Source: VRUE01 sp963837735
GTDB taxonomy: Bacteria > Actinomycetota > Thermoleophilia > Solirubrobacterales > 70-9
DNA: 64,000 nucleotides
Direction of reading: 5' to 3'
NCBI GenBank assembly: GCA_963837735.1
Contig: CAWIOM010000009.1
Span: forward strand, 78,935-142,934
Notes under the pieces: generated by a model
Told to the model about the DNA's origin: nothing
Databases searched by the model: none
The model's input: the letters and a program-made list of their open reading frames with translations, nothing else
Shown: positions 44,339-52,277 of the stretch, piece after piece
Numbering within the stretch: position 1 is the stretch's first letter
Layout of the letters: each line of letters opens with the position of its first letter
Made by a program: the position numbers and the translations under genes

Positions 44339-44643
44339 CCTCGAATCAGGCCGACGACGACGGCCTGGACCACAAAGAGGACGACCAGCGCGATCACCGG
44401 GGCGAAGTTGAGCGCCAAGCCGCCGCCGCCGCCGACCGAGGGCACGACTCTGCGGAAGACGTTCAGGTAGGGGTCGGTGGTATCGGTGATGAAGTCGAGC
44501 AGCGCCCGGAACCAGCGGTTGTAGAACGGGATCCTCGGCATCCAGCCGATCAGGATGTTGAGCAGGATCAGGATCGAGTAGACGAGGAAGAGAGCTTCGA
44601 CGTAGTCGGCGACGTCGGCCCGGGCGAGCGCGATCGGGAGCAT
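44335..44643 (-). CDS. yggT: YggT-family membrane protein
   Basis: 102 residues with two main hydrophobic segments, the first LFLVYSILILLNILIGWMP, the second after a loop with DTTDPYLNVFRRVVPSVGG. This is the YGGT domain layout, and its place between proC and lspA in the sepF cluster is conserved in Gram-positive bacteria. A role in division or membrane organisation is suspected, not shown. Its start overlaps the proC stop by one base. Confidence 0.9.
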   Translation of the reverse strand: MLPIALARADVADYVEALFLVYSILILLNILIGWMPRIPFYNRWFRALLDFITDTTDPYLNVFRRVVPSVGGGGGLALNFAPVIALVVLFVVQAVVVGLIRG

Positions 44644-45389
44644 CAGGAGCCGCTCATCCTCTCCAGGGAGGCGCGGACCGCCGCCTCGAAGGCCTCGCGC
44701 GCGCCCTCCTCGTCGAGCACCTCGAGGCCTGCCTCCGTGCTGCCTCCGGGCGAGGCGACCGCCGTGCGAACGTCCGCCGGGTGGCGAACTCGCAGCAGCT
44801 CCGCCGTCCCCGCGGTGGCCTCGACCACCAACTCCCGCGCCAGCTCCTCGTCGAGGCCGGCGTCGGCGCCGGCGTCGGCGAGCGCTTCGACCGCCAGCGC
44901 CAGGTAGGCGGGCGCGCAGCCCATGATCGCGGTGGCGGCGTCGAAGGCGTCGTCGGGGAGCTCGACCAGGTGGCCGAGGAGCCCGAGCATCTCCCGCACC
45001 TCGGGGGCCTCGGCGCCGGCCACGCAGAGCACGCCGCGCTTGACCTCGACGGCGACGTTGGGCATCACCCTGACCACGTCGGTGCTTGGAAAGGCCGCTT
45101 CGACCCGCGCCAGCGGGGTCGCTCCGAGCAGCGAGACGACCGTCTTGGCGCCCTCCAGCTCAGCGGCAACTTCCTCGAGCCGCGCCGGCTTCACGGCGAG
45201 CACGACGACGTCGGCCCGGGCGGCGAGCTCCGCGTTCGAGTCGAGCGCTTCGCCGCCCAGATCGGCCGCCAGGTCGCCGGCCCGGCCCGAGCCGGAGTCG
45301 GTGTAGAGCATCCCGTCGATCTCGTCGGCCCAGCCCCGGGCCATTGCGGCAGCCATGCTGCCCGATCCACAGAAGCCGATAACCATCAA
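44643..45389 (-). CDS. proC: Pyrroline-5-carboxylate reductase
   Basis: 248 residues. NAD(P)-binding IGFCGSGSMAAAMARGW; VVLAVKPARLEEVAAEL; RVMPNVAVEVKRG; and the C-terminal dimer helix region with HPADVRTAVASPGGSTEAGL (the P5CR signature). It performs the last step of proline synthesis. It is 33 bases from sepF in the usual sepF-proC-yggT order. Confidence 0.94.
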   Translation of the reverse strand: MMVIGFCGSGSMAAAMARGWADEIDGMLYTDSGSGRAGDLAADLGGEALDSNAELAARADVVVLAVKPARLEEVAAELEGAKTVVSLLGATPLARVEAAFPSTDVVRVMPNVAVEVKRGVLCVAGAEAPEVREMLGLLGHLVELPDDAFDAATAIMGCAPAYLALAVEALADAGADAGLDEELARELVVEATAGTAELLRVRHPADVRTAVASPGGSTEAGLEVLDEEGAREAFEAAVRASLERMSGS

Positions 45390-45422
45390 GCGCAGCCTAG
45401 ATAAAGAGGCAGCGCGACCGGG

Positions 45423-45974
45423 CTACGACTGGTTGAAGAAGCCCTTGTCGATCAGCCGCGCCTTCTCCTCGGCGGAGACCTCGACGTTGCGCGGCGTCAG
45501 CAGGAAGACCTTCTCGGCGATGCGCTGCATGCCGCCGTCGAGCGAGTAGGTCAGCCCGGAGCAGAAGTCGATCATCCGCTTGGAGAGCTCGTGATCGGTC
45601 GTCTGCAGGTTGAGGATGACCGGCACCGAGCGCTTGTACTGGTCGGCGACCTGCTGGGCGTCGTTGAAGTTGCGGGGAATGACGAGGTGGACCTGGACGT
45701 CGGAGTCGCCGTTGCCGACCGGCCGCAGGGTGCGGGTCCGGGAGGCTGAGATCGGCTCGTCGTCGGAGAAGATGTCGTCGATCTCGTCGCGGCGCGAGCG
45801 CCGCGACGTCGGCAGGCGGCTGACGCGGGAGGGCTCGCGTTCGCGCCCGCCCTCGAAGAGGTCCTCAGAGCCCGTGTCGGGCTCGTCGAGTTCGTCGTAC
45901 TCGGGGCCGTAGTCGTGATCCTCGGCGAGCCCGAAGTAGACCAGCGCTCTATGCCAGGTGTCGCGTAGGGCCAT
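45423..45974 (-). CDS. sepF: Cell division protein SepF
   Basis: 183 residues. N-terminal amphipathic membrane-binding helix (LRDTWHRALVYFGLAEDHD), an acidic and Arg-rich linker, and the C-terminal DUF552 core: VQVHLVIPRNFNDAQQVADQ, SVPVILNLQTTDHELSKRMI and SLDGGMQRIAEKVFLLTP. SepF tethers FtsZ to the membrane in actinobacteria, which lack FtsA. ftsZ itself is not in the window. Confidence 0.95.
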   Translation of the reverse strand: MALRDTWHRALVYFGLAEDHDYGPEYDELDEPDTGSEDLFEGGREREPSRVSRLPTSRRSRRDEIDDIFSDDEPISASRTRTLRPVGNGDSDVQVHLVIPRNFNDAQQVADQYKRSVPVILNLQTTDHELSKRMIDFCSGLTYSLDGGMQRIAEKVFLLTPRNVEVSAEEKARLIDKGFFNQS

Positions 45975-46037
45975 GACCGGATGTTTCGGCCCGCTGGGGC
46001 CGATTCCTTTACCGATTATGCCCGGTTTGACGCGCTT

Positions 46038-46673
46038 TCACAGGAAAAGGCCCGTGCCCAGGCGGATGATCGTCGCGCCCTCCTCGACCGCGACCTCCCA
46101 ATCCTGCGACGTGCCCATAGAGAGTCGCGGCAGCCCGTGCGCGGCGGCGAGCTCCGCGAGCCGTGCGAAATGGGGCCTGGAGTCCTCGGGGCTCTCGCTG
46201 AACGGCGGCATCGTCATCAACCCGGTGACGCGGACCGGCGCGAGCCCGGCGATGAAACCGGCGAGCCGCCCCGGCTCGATCCCACCCTTGCCCTCCTCCC
46301 CGGCCACGTTGACCTCGACCAGGACCTCGGTGCCGGCGTCGCCGCGCTTGGCGAGCTCGGCGGCGGCGGAGTCGGTGCCGACCGAGTGGATCAGGCGGCA
46401 GATCGGCAGCAGTTGCTTGACCTTGCGGCTCTGCAGGTTGCCGATGAAGTCCCACTCGAAGGCGTCGCCCCAGCGCTCGCGCTTGGCGGCCAGCTCCTGT
46501 TGGCGGTTCTCGCCGACCAGTTTCACTCCAGCCTCGGCGAGCGCCCCCATCTCCTCGATCGGCACGTACTTGGTCGCGGCGAGGATCTCGACCCCCTCCC
46601 CCGCCTCGGCCCGGGCCCGATCCAGGTTGGCGGCGATCCTTGCCGGGTCGAGATCCCGGATCGGCTCGACCAT
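46038..46673 (-). CDS. yggS: YggS/PLPBP pyridoxal-phosphate homeostasis protein
   Basis: 211 residues, alanine-racemase-like TIM barrel. The PLP lysine lies in EILAATKYVPIEEM; then LVGENRQQELAAKRE, EWDFIGNLQSRKVKQLLP, HSVGTD and LSMGTSQDWEVAVEEGATII then RLGTGLF. It has no enzymatic activity known and buffers free PLP. The segment between 45975 and 46037 upstream of sepF may hold a promoter. Confidence 0.94.
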   Translation of the reverse strand: MVEPIRDLDPARIAANLDRARAEAGEGVEILAATKYVPIEEMGALAEAGVKLVGENRQQELAAKRERWGDAFEWDFIGNLQSRKVKQLLPICRLIHSVGTDSAAAELAKRGDAGTEVLVEVNVAGEEGKGGIEPGRLAGFIAGLAPVRVTGLMTMPPFSESPEDSRPHFARLAELAAAHGLPRLSMGTSQDWEVAVEEGATIIRLGTGLFL

Positions 46674-46676
46674 CGC

Positions 46677-47438
46677 TCAGGCGCTCGCCTCTGCCGGCCA
46701 GGCAATGCCGCACTGGCGGCCGGTCCTGCCGGCGTCGCGGCGGTGCGAGAAGAAGAGGCCCTCCTCGCAGCTCGTGCAGAGGCCCGCTGTCGCGACCCGC
46801 TCGACGCCGGCCCCGGCGAGCAGCCGGCGAGCGACCTCGGCGAGGTCGAGCAGCCGGCCGGAGGAGATCCCGGGCCCGAGGTCGGCGAACGCCGCCAGGA
46901 CCTCGTCCCCGACCTCGTAGCAGCAGGCCCCGATCCCGGGGCCGATCGCGGCGTCGGTGGCGCCGACCGCTGCGGCGCCGCGGGCGACGATCCCGGCCGC
47001 GAGCCCGCGCCAGCCGCAGTGCAGCATCGCCACGCCGCCGGGGCCGGAGAGGGCGACCGGCAAGCAGTCGGCGACGAAGACGAGCGCCGCGAGCCGCTCG
47101 TTGCCGGCGGCCCGCGGAATCGCGTGGCCGTCCACCTCGGGGATCGCCGCGCCGGGCTCGGCGTACGGGCTGGGGGTCTGCGGCGCCGTGTGGACGGCGA
47201 GCTCGGCACCGTGAACCTGGCGGCCGATCGCGACCCGCTCGGGGCCGAGGTCCAGCGCCCTGGCGAGGCGGTTGCGATTCTCGATCACCGCGTCGCGCTC
47301 GTCATCGGTGAGGATGCCCAGGTTGAGGCTCGTGAAGGGGCCGTCGCTGACGCCGCCGAGGCGGGTCGAGAAGGCGACCCGCGCGTCCGGCAGGCGGGCC
47401 TCCAGCCAGCGAGCGCCGGCCGCCTCACGCCACTCCAT
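46677..47438 (-). CDS. pgeF: PgeF/YfiH-type purine nucleoside / cell-wall editing protein
   Basis: About 253 residues from the ATG at 47438 (MEWREAAGARW); an ATG at 47465 is also open. Laccase-domain family signs: AFSTRLGGVSDGPFTSLNLG, AIGRQVHGAELAVH, VFVADCLPVALSG, AMLHCGWRGLAAGIV and GPGIGACCYEVGDEV, giving the metal-binding His/Cys triad (H in QVHG, C in ADCLP, H in LHCGW). Members are reported as adenosine deaminase/phosphorylase-type enzymes and, in E. coli, as editors of peptidoglycan precursors. It lies 3 bases from yggS and overlaps cca by 14 bases. Confidence 0.9.
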   Translation of the reverse strand: MEWREAAGARWLEARLPDARVAFSTRLGGVSDGPFTSLNLGILTDDERDAVIENRNRLARALDLGPERVAIGRQVHGAELAVHTAPQTPSPYAEPGAAIPEVDGHAIPRAAGNERLAALVFVADCLPVALSGPGGVAMLHCGWRGLAAGIVARGAAAVGATDAAIGPGIGACCYEVGDEVLAAFADLGPGISSGRLLDLAEVARRLLAGAGVERVATAGLCTSCEEGLFFSHRRDAGRTGRQCGIAWPAEASA

Positions 47439-48573
47439 CGGCGCCCCCGGCCGCGGCCAATGCAACCCGCAGCTCCTCCTCGCGCCCGGTCGCGATCTCT
47501 CCGTCGAGCTTCATCCGCAGCGCCTCCGCCAGGCCGCGGCCCACGGCGGGGCCCTCCGGAACGCCGGCCGCGATCAGGTCCGCGCCGTCGATCTCGAGCG
47601 ACAGCTGGCGCCACTCGCGCATGTAGGCGTCGAGCCAATCGGCGCCCAGCGCCCGGGCCAAGACGAGCTCCTCCGGCTCGTGACGGGCGGCCAGCGCCAC
47701 GGCCTCCGAGGGGCGCGCCGGCGCGGCTGCCGAGAGCGCCTGCTCGTGGCCGGCCGGCCCCAGCGCCGCGGCGCGCACGGTCGGGGCGCGGCCGGCGAAC
47801 CCGTCCCACGGCGATTCTCCGACCAGCGCCGCGACCTGCCGCGCGAGCTCGACGCCTCCGGGCCGCAGCTCGAGAAGCCCCCACTCGGCGAGCAGCTCGA
47901 AGCCGCGGGGTGCCTGCTCTTCGGCGGCGAGCCGCAGCAGCTCGGCGTCGCGGCGGTCGGCCGAGATCGCCTCGAGGTCGGTCGCCCGCAGCAGGGCCTC
48001 CGTCTGCGGCTCGAGCGCGAGCCCGAGCCGAGACGCGTAGCGGGCCGCGCGGATTGCCCTCGTCGGGTCGTCGAGGAAGGAGCCGGCGTGGAGGACGCGC
48101 AGCAGCCCGGCCTCGAGGTCCGCGCGGCCGCCGAAGGGGTCGATCAAGGAGGGCTCGGCAATCGGCACCGCGATTGCGTTGATCGTGAAGTCCCGGCGGC
48201 CGAGGTCGGCCTCGATGTCGGCGCCCAGCGATACCTCGGGCAGCGCGCCGGGGCGCGGGTAGCTCTCGGTGCGGGTCGCGGCGACATCGGCTTCGAGGCC
48301 GTCCAGCCGGACGGTCGCCGTGCCGAATCGCTCGTGCTCGAGCACTTCCGCGCCGAGGCGCCTGGCGAGGGCCGGTGCGTCCCCCTCGACGACGAGGTCG
48401 AGGTTGGCCGAGCGACCGCGGTCGAGCAGTAGGTCGCGGACGGCGCCGCCGACCAGGTAGACGGGGTCGCCGGCCGCCTCGCGGACCGCGTCGAGCTCCG
48501 GGTAGGCATCGCGCAGCGCTTCGCCGAGGTTGTCGTCCGAGATCTGGCTCATCTGTGCAGTCGGTCGTACCAT
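47425..48573 (-). CDS. cca: CCA tRNA nucleotidyltransferase / poly(A) polymerase family
   Basis: 382 residues from the ATG at 48573 (preceded by GGAGAGGGG). Catalytic core VYLVGGAVRDLLLDRG and LDLVVEGD (the two metal Asp), then DLGRRDFTINAIAVPI and FLDDPTRAIRAARYASRLGL, typical class II nucleotidyltransferase. Conserved domains end around residue 230, and the C-terminal ~150 residues are Ala-rich and poorly conserved; no HD domain is visible. The family name comes from the core; CCA addition versus polyadenylation cannot be separated here. Confidence 0.85.
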   Translation of the reverse strand: MVRPTAQMSQISDDNLGEALRDAYPELDAVREAAGDPVYLVGGAVRDLLLDRGRSANLDLVVEGDAPALARRLGAEVLEHERFGTATVRLDGLEADVAATRTESYPRPGALPEVSLGADIEADLGRRDFTINAIAVPIAEPSLIDPFGGRADLEAGLLRVLHAGSFLDDPTRAIRAARYASRLGLALEPQTEALLRATDLEAISADRRDAELLRLAAEEQAPRGFELLAEWGLLELRPGGVELARQVAALVGESPWDGFAGRAPTVRAAALGPAGHEQALSAAAPARPSEAVALAARHEPEELVLARALGADWLDAYMREWRQLSLEIDGADLIAAGVPEGPAVGRGLAEALRMKLDGEIATGREEELRVALAAAGGADGVA

Positions 48574-48587
48574 GATCCCCTCTCCGG

Positions 48588-49571
48588 ATGGTCGACAAGC
48601 CCAAAGCAGGTGACGACGGACCGCGGCCGGAGGCCGGGCCCGTCGATCGCCGCACCGAGCTCCTCGCCCGCCGCGAGCAGCGCCGCCGTCGGCTCCGCCG
48701 TCGCCGCCTGCTCGGCGCCGGAGGACTGGCGCTTGGCCTCCCGCCGTCGTGGCGATCGTCGCGGTCCTGCTCGGCGGAAGCGGCGAATCCGGCCAACCGA
48801 CGTCGCGAGAGCGCAGTTCTGCCCGCATAGCGGGCAAAACTGCGCTTTCGCGGGATGCTTCGGGGGGGCAGGTCCGCAACGCGACGCCGCAGCCGGACTG
48901 GGAGCCGCACACCGGGCCGGTGCCGATTCTCGAGTTCCACGTCCTCGGCGCCGCTCCGGCCGACGCCCCCTACCCCGAGCTCTACGTCACCCGCGCCGAC
49001 TTCCGCCGGCAGATGGACTGGCTCGAGCAGGAGGGCTTCCAGGCGGTCACCCTGGAACAGGTCGAGGACGCCTGGTGGCACCGTGGAACGCTGCCGCCGA
49101 AGCCGGTCGTCTTGAGCTTTGACGACGGCTACCGGCCGCAGTTCACCTTCGCCCTGCCGGAGCTGCGCAAGCACGGCTGGGCCGGGGTGCTCAACCTGAA
49201 GGCGGAAGGCTCGGACCTCTACACGAGCAACGTCGAAGCGATGATCGGTGCCGGCTGGGAGCTCGCCTCGCACACGATCGACCACTCGGACCTGACCACG
49301 CTCAGCGGCGCGGCCCTCGAACGGGAAGTGGCGGGGGCGCGACGGATCCTGCGGCGCGAGTACGGGGTCCCGGTGAGGGACTTCTGCTACCCGGCCGGCC
49401 GCTACGACGCGGGCGACGATTGCCGCGGTCGAAGCCGCCGGCTACAGCGGTGCGACCACCGAGATCCCCGGTTACGCGAACCGCGACAGGCCCTACGAGC
49501 TCGCCCGCTTCGAGGTCCTCGGTTCTGCCGGCGTCGCCGGGATGGCCGCGCTGCTCGCCTCAGCGCACTAG
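48588..49571 (+). CDS. Membrane-anchored polysaccharide deacetylase (two frameshifts)
   Basis: Begins ATG 48588 with a very basic cytoplasmic region (ARREQRRRRLRRRRLLGAGG), then after a break near 48740 a membrane helix (VVAIVAVLLGGSG). The NodB-type catalytic domain has VPILEFHVLG, VVLSFDDGYRPQFTFALPEL, ELASHTIDHSDLTTLSG and FCYPAGRYD. Asp-Asp and His-x4-His metal sites are present. A break near 49415 separates the end (AAVEAAGYSGATTEIPGYAN). It would deacetylate a GlcNAc-containing polymer at the surface. A 47-base palindrome (48805-48851) sits in the linker. Confidence 0.82.
48805..48851. repeat. Large palindrome inside a coding linker
   Basis: Two 22-base arms (48805-48826 and 48830-48851) match as inverted repeats at 20 of 22 positions, around the loop ATA. 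It encodes part of the linker between membrane anchor and catalytic domain of the deacetylase (SRERSSARIAGKTALSRDA). Such a symmetric element in coding DNA looks like an inserted REP/MITE-type unit that stayed in frame. Confidence 0.55.
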
Positions 49572-50327
49572 GCCCGGACGGGGATTCCCGGCGGCGGCCA
49601 GGTGGGCCTTGGCGTCGCGAACGCGGTGGGCGCCGTAGTGGAAGATCGAGGCGCAGAGGACCGCGTCGGCGCCGCCCTCGGAGATCGCCTCGCTGAGATG
49701 GTCGAGAGTGCCGGCGCCGCCCGAGGCGATCACCGGCACCGGCACCGCGTCGGCGACGGCCCGGGTCAGCTCGATGTCATAGCCGTCGTTGGTGCCGTCG
49801 CGGTCCATGCTGGTCAGCAGGACCTCGCCGGCGCCGCGCTCGACGGCCTCCACCGCCCAGGAGACCGCGTCACGTCCGTCGACCCGCCTGCGGCCGCCGT
49901 TCACGTAGACGCCCCACCCGCTCTCCTCGCGCTTGGCATCGATGGCTATCACCACGCACTGGGCGCCGAAGTGGTCGGCGAGCTCGGTCAGCAGCTGCGG
50001 GCGGCCCAGGGCCGAGGAGTTGACCGAGACCTTGTCGGCGCCGGCGTCGAGCACCGCCTGCGCGTCCTCGACCGAGCGGATGCCGCCGCCGATCGTGAAC
50101 GGGATGAAGACGTTGTCCGCCGTCCTGCGGGCGAGCTCGACGATCGTCTCCCGCTTCTCGTGCGAGGCGGTGATGTCGAGGAAGACGAGCTCGTCGGCGC
50201 CCTCGGCGTCATAGCGCTCCGCCAGCTCGACCGGGTCGCCCGCGTCGCGCAGGCCGACGAAGTTGGTGCCCTTGACGACGCGACCGGCGTCGACGTCGAG
50301 GCAGGGGATCACTCGCTTGAGGACCAT
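49560..50327 (-). CDS. hisF: Imidazole glycerol phosphate synthase cyclase subunit
   Basis: 255 residues, TIM barrel: RVIPCLDVDAGRVVKGTNFV, FLDITASHEKR, IPFTIGGGIRSVEDA, DKVSVNSSALGRP, and PVIASGGAGTLDHLSEAI. Catalytic Asp residues at positions equivalent to D11 (LDV) and D130 (IAIDAKR) are present. It closes the imidazole ring using ammonia supplied by HisH. It is 4 bases after hisA and ends overlapping the convergent deacetylase gene by 12 bases. Confidence 0.96.
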   Translation of the reverse strand: MVLKRVIPCLDVDAGRVVKGTNFVGLRDAGDPVELAERYDAEGADELVFLDITASHEKRETIVELARRTADNVFIPFTIGGGIRSVEDAQAVLDAGADKVSVNSSALGRPQLLTELADHFGAQCVVIAIDAKREESGWGVYVNGGRRRVDGRDAVSWAVEAVERGAGEVLLTSMDRDGTNDGYDIELTRAVADAVPVPVIASGGAGTLDHLSEAISEGGADAVLCASIFHYGAHRVRDAKAHLAAAGNPRPGLVR

Positions 50328-50331
50328 CGGC

Positions 50332-51054
50332 TCAGGCTAGGGCAGCGTTGCCTTCGGCGACCGTGAAGCGGCGCTCGTAGAGCGCCCGGCCGACTATCGC
50401 CCCCTCGACGTTGGGGGCGGCGACGCGGGCCAGCAGCTCGAGATCGGAGAGGTGGCCGACGCCGCCCGAGGCGATGACCGGGGCCCCGGTTGCCGCCGCG
50501 ACCTCGTTGAGCTCGTCGATCGCCGGCCCTTCCATCGTGCCGTCGACGTCAATCGAGGTGAAGAGGAAGCGTCGGGCGCCGCGCTCGCCGAGCTCGGCGG
50601 CGACCTCAGCCGCCTGACGACCGCCCGCCTCGGTCCAGCCCTCGAGCGAGACCTCCCCGGCGCGGGCGTCGAGCGAGACGACGATGCCGGGGCCGTGGGC
50701 CGCCAGCGCGCGGTCGAGGAACTCCGGGTCGCGGAGCGCGGCGGTGCCGATCACGACCCGGGTGGCGCCGGCCTCGAGCACCGCGACGAGCGAGTCGGAG
50801 TCGCGCAGCCCGCCACCGACCTGGATCGGGCACTCGACTGCGGCGGCGATCCGCCGTACCGACTCGAGGTTCTGCGGCCGGCCCGCCTTCGCCCCGTCGA
50901 GGTCGACGACGTGCAGGAAGGCCGCGCCGTCCTCGGCCCAGCGCCGCGCGGCTTCGACGGGGTCGGCGTCATAGGCGGTCTCGCGCTCGTAGTCGCCCCG
51001 CAGCAGGCGCACCGCCTGGCCGCCGCGGATGTCTATCGCCGGGTAGAGGATCAC
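50332..51054 (-). CDS. hisA: Phosphoribosyl isomerase HisA
   Basis: 240 residues from the GTG at 51054 that overlaps the hisH stop. ILYPAIDIRGGQAVRLLRGD, LHVVDLDGAKAGRPQN, IQVGGGLRDSDSLVAVLEAG and IASGGVGHLSDLELLAR. The conserved catalytic Asp pair is in AIDIRGG and SIDVDGTMEGP. In actinobacteria HisA can also serve as PriA, doing the TrpF reaction for tryptophan synthesis; whether this one is bifunctional cannot be decided from what I see. Confidence 0.92.
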   Translation of the reverse strand: MILYPAIDIRGGQAVRLLRGDYERETAYDADPVEAARRWAEDGAAFLHVVDLDGAKAGRPQNLESVRRIAAAVECPIQVGGGLRDSDSLVAVLEAGATRVVIGTAALRDPEFLDRALAAHGPGIVVSLDARAGEVSLEGWTEAGGRQAAEVAAELGERGARRFLFTSIDVDGTMEGPAIDELNEVAAATGAPVIASGGVGHLSDLELLARVAAPNVEGAIVGRALYERRFTVAEGNAALA

Positions 51055-51687
51055 GCAGGGACGGCCGCGCAGATCCCGGCGAAGTTGGAGAGCAGGCGCA
51101 GCCCGGCCGTGCTCGACTTCTCGGGGTGGAACTGGACCCCGTAGACGTTGTCGCGCTGCGCGGCGCAGGCGAAGCGGGCTCCGTAGGCGGCGGTCCCGAG
51201 CAGGTCCTCGACCCGCCGGCGCGGGCACGAAGGAGTGGACGAAGTAGAACGGGGTCTCCGACTCGATCCCCTCGACCAGTCGCGAATCTCGCTCCCAGCG
51301 AACCGGCGACCAGCCGATGTGCGGCACCTTGTGCCCCTCGGCGTCGAGGCCGGCCACCGGCCCGGAGATCAGACCCAGGCCCTCGGCGCCGCCCAGCTCG
51401 GTCGTCGAGTCGAAGAGGAGCTGCAGGCCGAGGCAGATGCCGAGGATCGGCACTCCGGCCGCGCGGCGCTCCTCGACCAGCTCGTCGAGCCCGCGCTCGC
51501 GGACCCGCTCCATCGCCCGTGGGAAGGCGCCGACTCCCGGCAGGATGACGCCGTCCGCGCCGCGCACCTCGGCCGCGTCGCAGGTGATCGTCGGCGCCGC
51601 GCCGACGTGCTCGAGCGCCTTCTCGACCGAGCGCAGGTTGCCCATCCCGTAATCCAGAATCGCAATCCGAGGCGGCGCCTTACTCAT
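51051..51687 (-). CDS. hisH: Imidazole glycerol phosphate synthase amidotransferase subunit (one frameshift)
   Basis: Class I glutaminase: IAILDYGMGNLRSVEKAL, VILPGVGAFPRAM, VPILGICLGLQLLFDS with the nucleophile Cys, KVPHIGWSPVRW. Near 51222 the frame breaks after FYFVHSFVPAPA; the next frame continues DLLGTAAYGARFACAAQRDN and VYGVQFHPEKSSTAGLRLL, with the catalytic His and Glu, to a TGA at 51051. One indel suffices. Start ATG 51687 overlaps hisB by 4 bases. Confidence 0.88.
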
Positions 51688-52271
51688 TCAGCGTGCCCTT
51701 GGTCGAGGGCACGCCGCTCTCCTCGCGGGTCGACGGAGACGGCGACGCGGAGCGCGCGGGCAAACGCCTTGAAGGCGGCCTCGATCATGTGGTGGGCGTT
51801 GGTGCCCTCGCGGACGCTGACGTGCAGGGTGAGCTTGGCGCTGTTGGCGACAGCTCGGAAGAACTCCTCGGCGAGCTCGGTGTCGAAGCCGGCGATCGAG
51901 GTGGCCGGCAGATCGGCGTCGAAGGCGCAGAACGGTCGCCCGGAGATGTCTATCGCGCACTCGGCCAACGACTCGTCCATCGGCACCAGCGCGGACCCGT
52001 AGCGGCGGATCCCGGCCCGGTCGTCGAGCGCCTCGTCGAGCGCCTGGCCGAGGACGATGCCGACGTCCTCGACCGTGTGGTGGGCGCCGGTCTCGAGGTC
52101 GCCGCTCGCCTCGACCCTCAACCCCAGCCGCCCGTGGCGGGCGAGCAGGTCGAGCATGTGGTCGAGGAAGCCGACGCCGGTCTCCGCACTCGCCTCTCCC
52201 CCGTCGAGGTCGAGCGAGAGCTTGATCTGCGTCTCGGCGGTGCTGCGCTCCTTTGCGGCTGTGCGGCTCAT
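51684..52271 (-). CDS. hisB: Imidazoleglycerol-phosphate dehydratase
   Basis: 195 residues, monofunctional. Metal-binding histidines in GVGFLDHMLDLLARHGR and GDLETGAHHTVEDVGIVLGQ, then SLAECAIDISGRPFC and LTLHVSVREGTNAHHMIEA then AFKAFARAL. It makes imidazole acetol phosphate. It is six bases downstream of hisD and overlaps hisH. Confidence 0.96.
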   Translation of the reverse strand: MSRTAAKERSTAETQIKLSLDLDGGEASAETGVGFLDHMLDLLARHGRLGLRVEASGDLETGAHHTVEDVGIVLGQALDEALDDRAGIRRYGSALVPMDESLAECAIDISGRPFCAFDADLPATSIAGFDTELAEEFFRAVANSAKLTLHVSVREGTNAHHMIEAAFKAFARALRVAVSVDPRGERRALDQGHAE

Positions 52272-52277
52272 CGGCTT

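Noticed and set aside
45981..48182. A 733-codon plus-strand frame opposite yggS, pgeF and cca
   Set aside because: Antisense shadow; Arg/Pro/Ala-rich, while the minus strand encodes three recognisable families.
50332..51687. A 451-residue HisH-HisA fusion
   Set aside because: The continuous frame comes from an indel in hisH. Its proper frame ends with a TGA that overlaps the hisA GTG.
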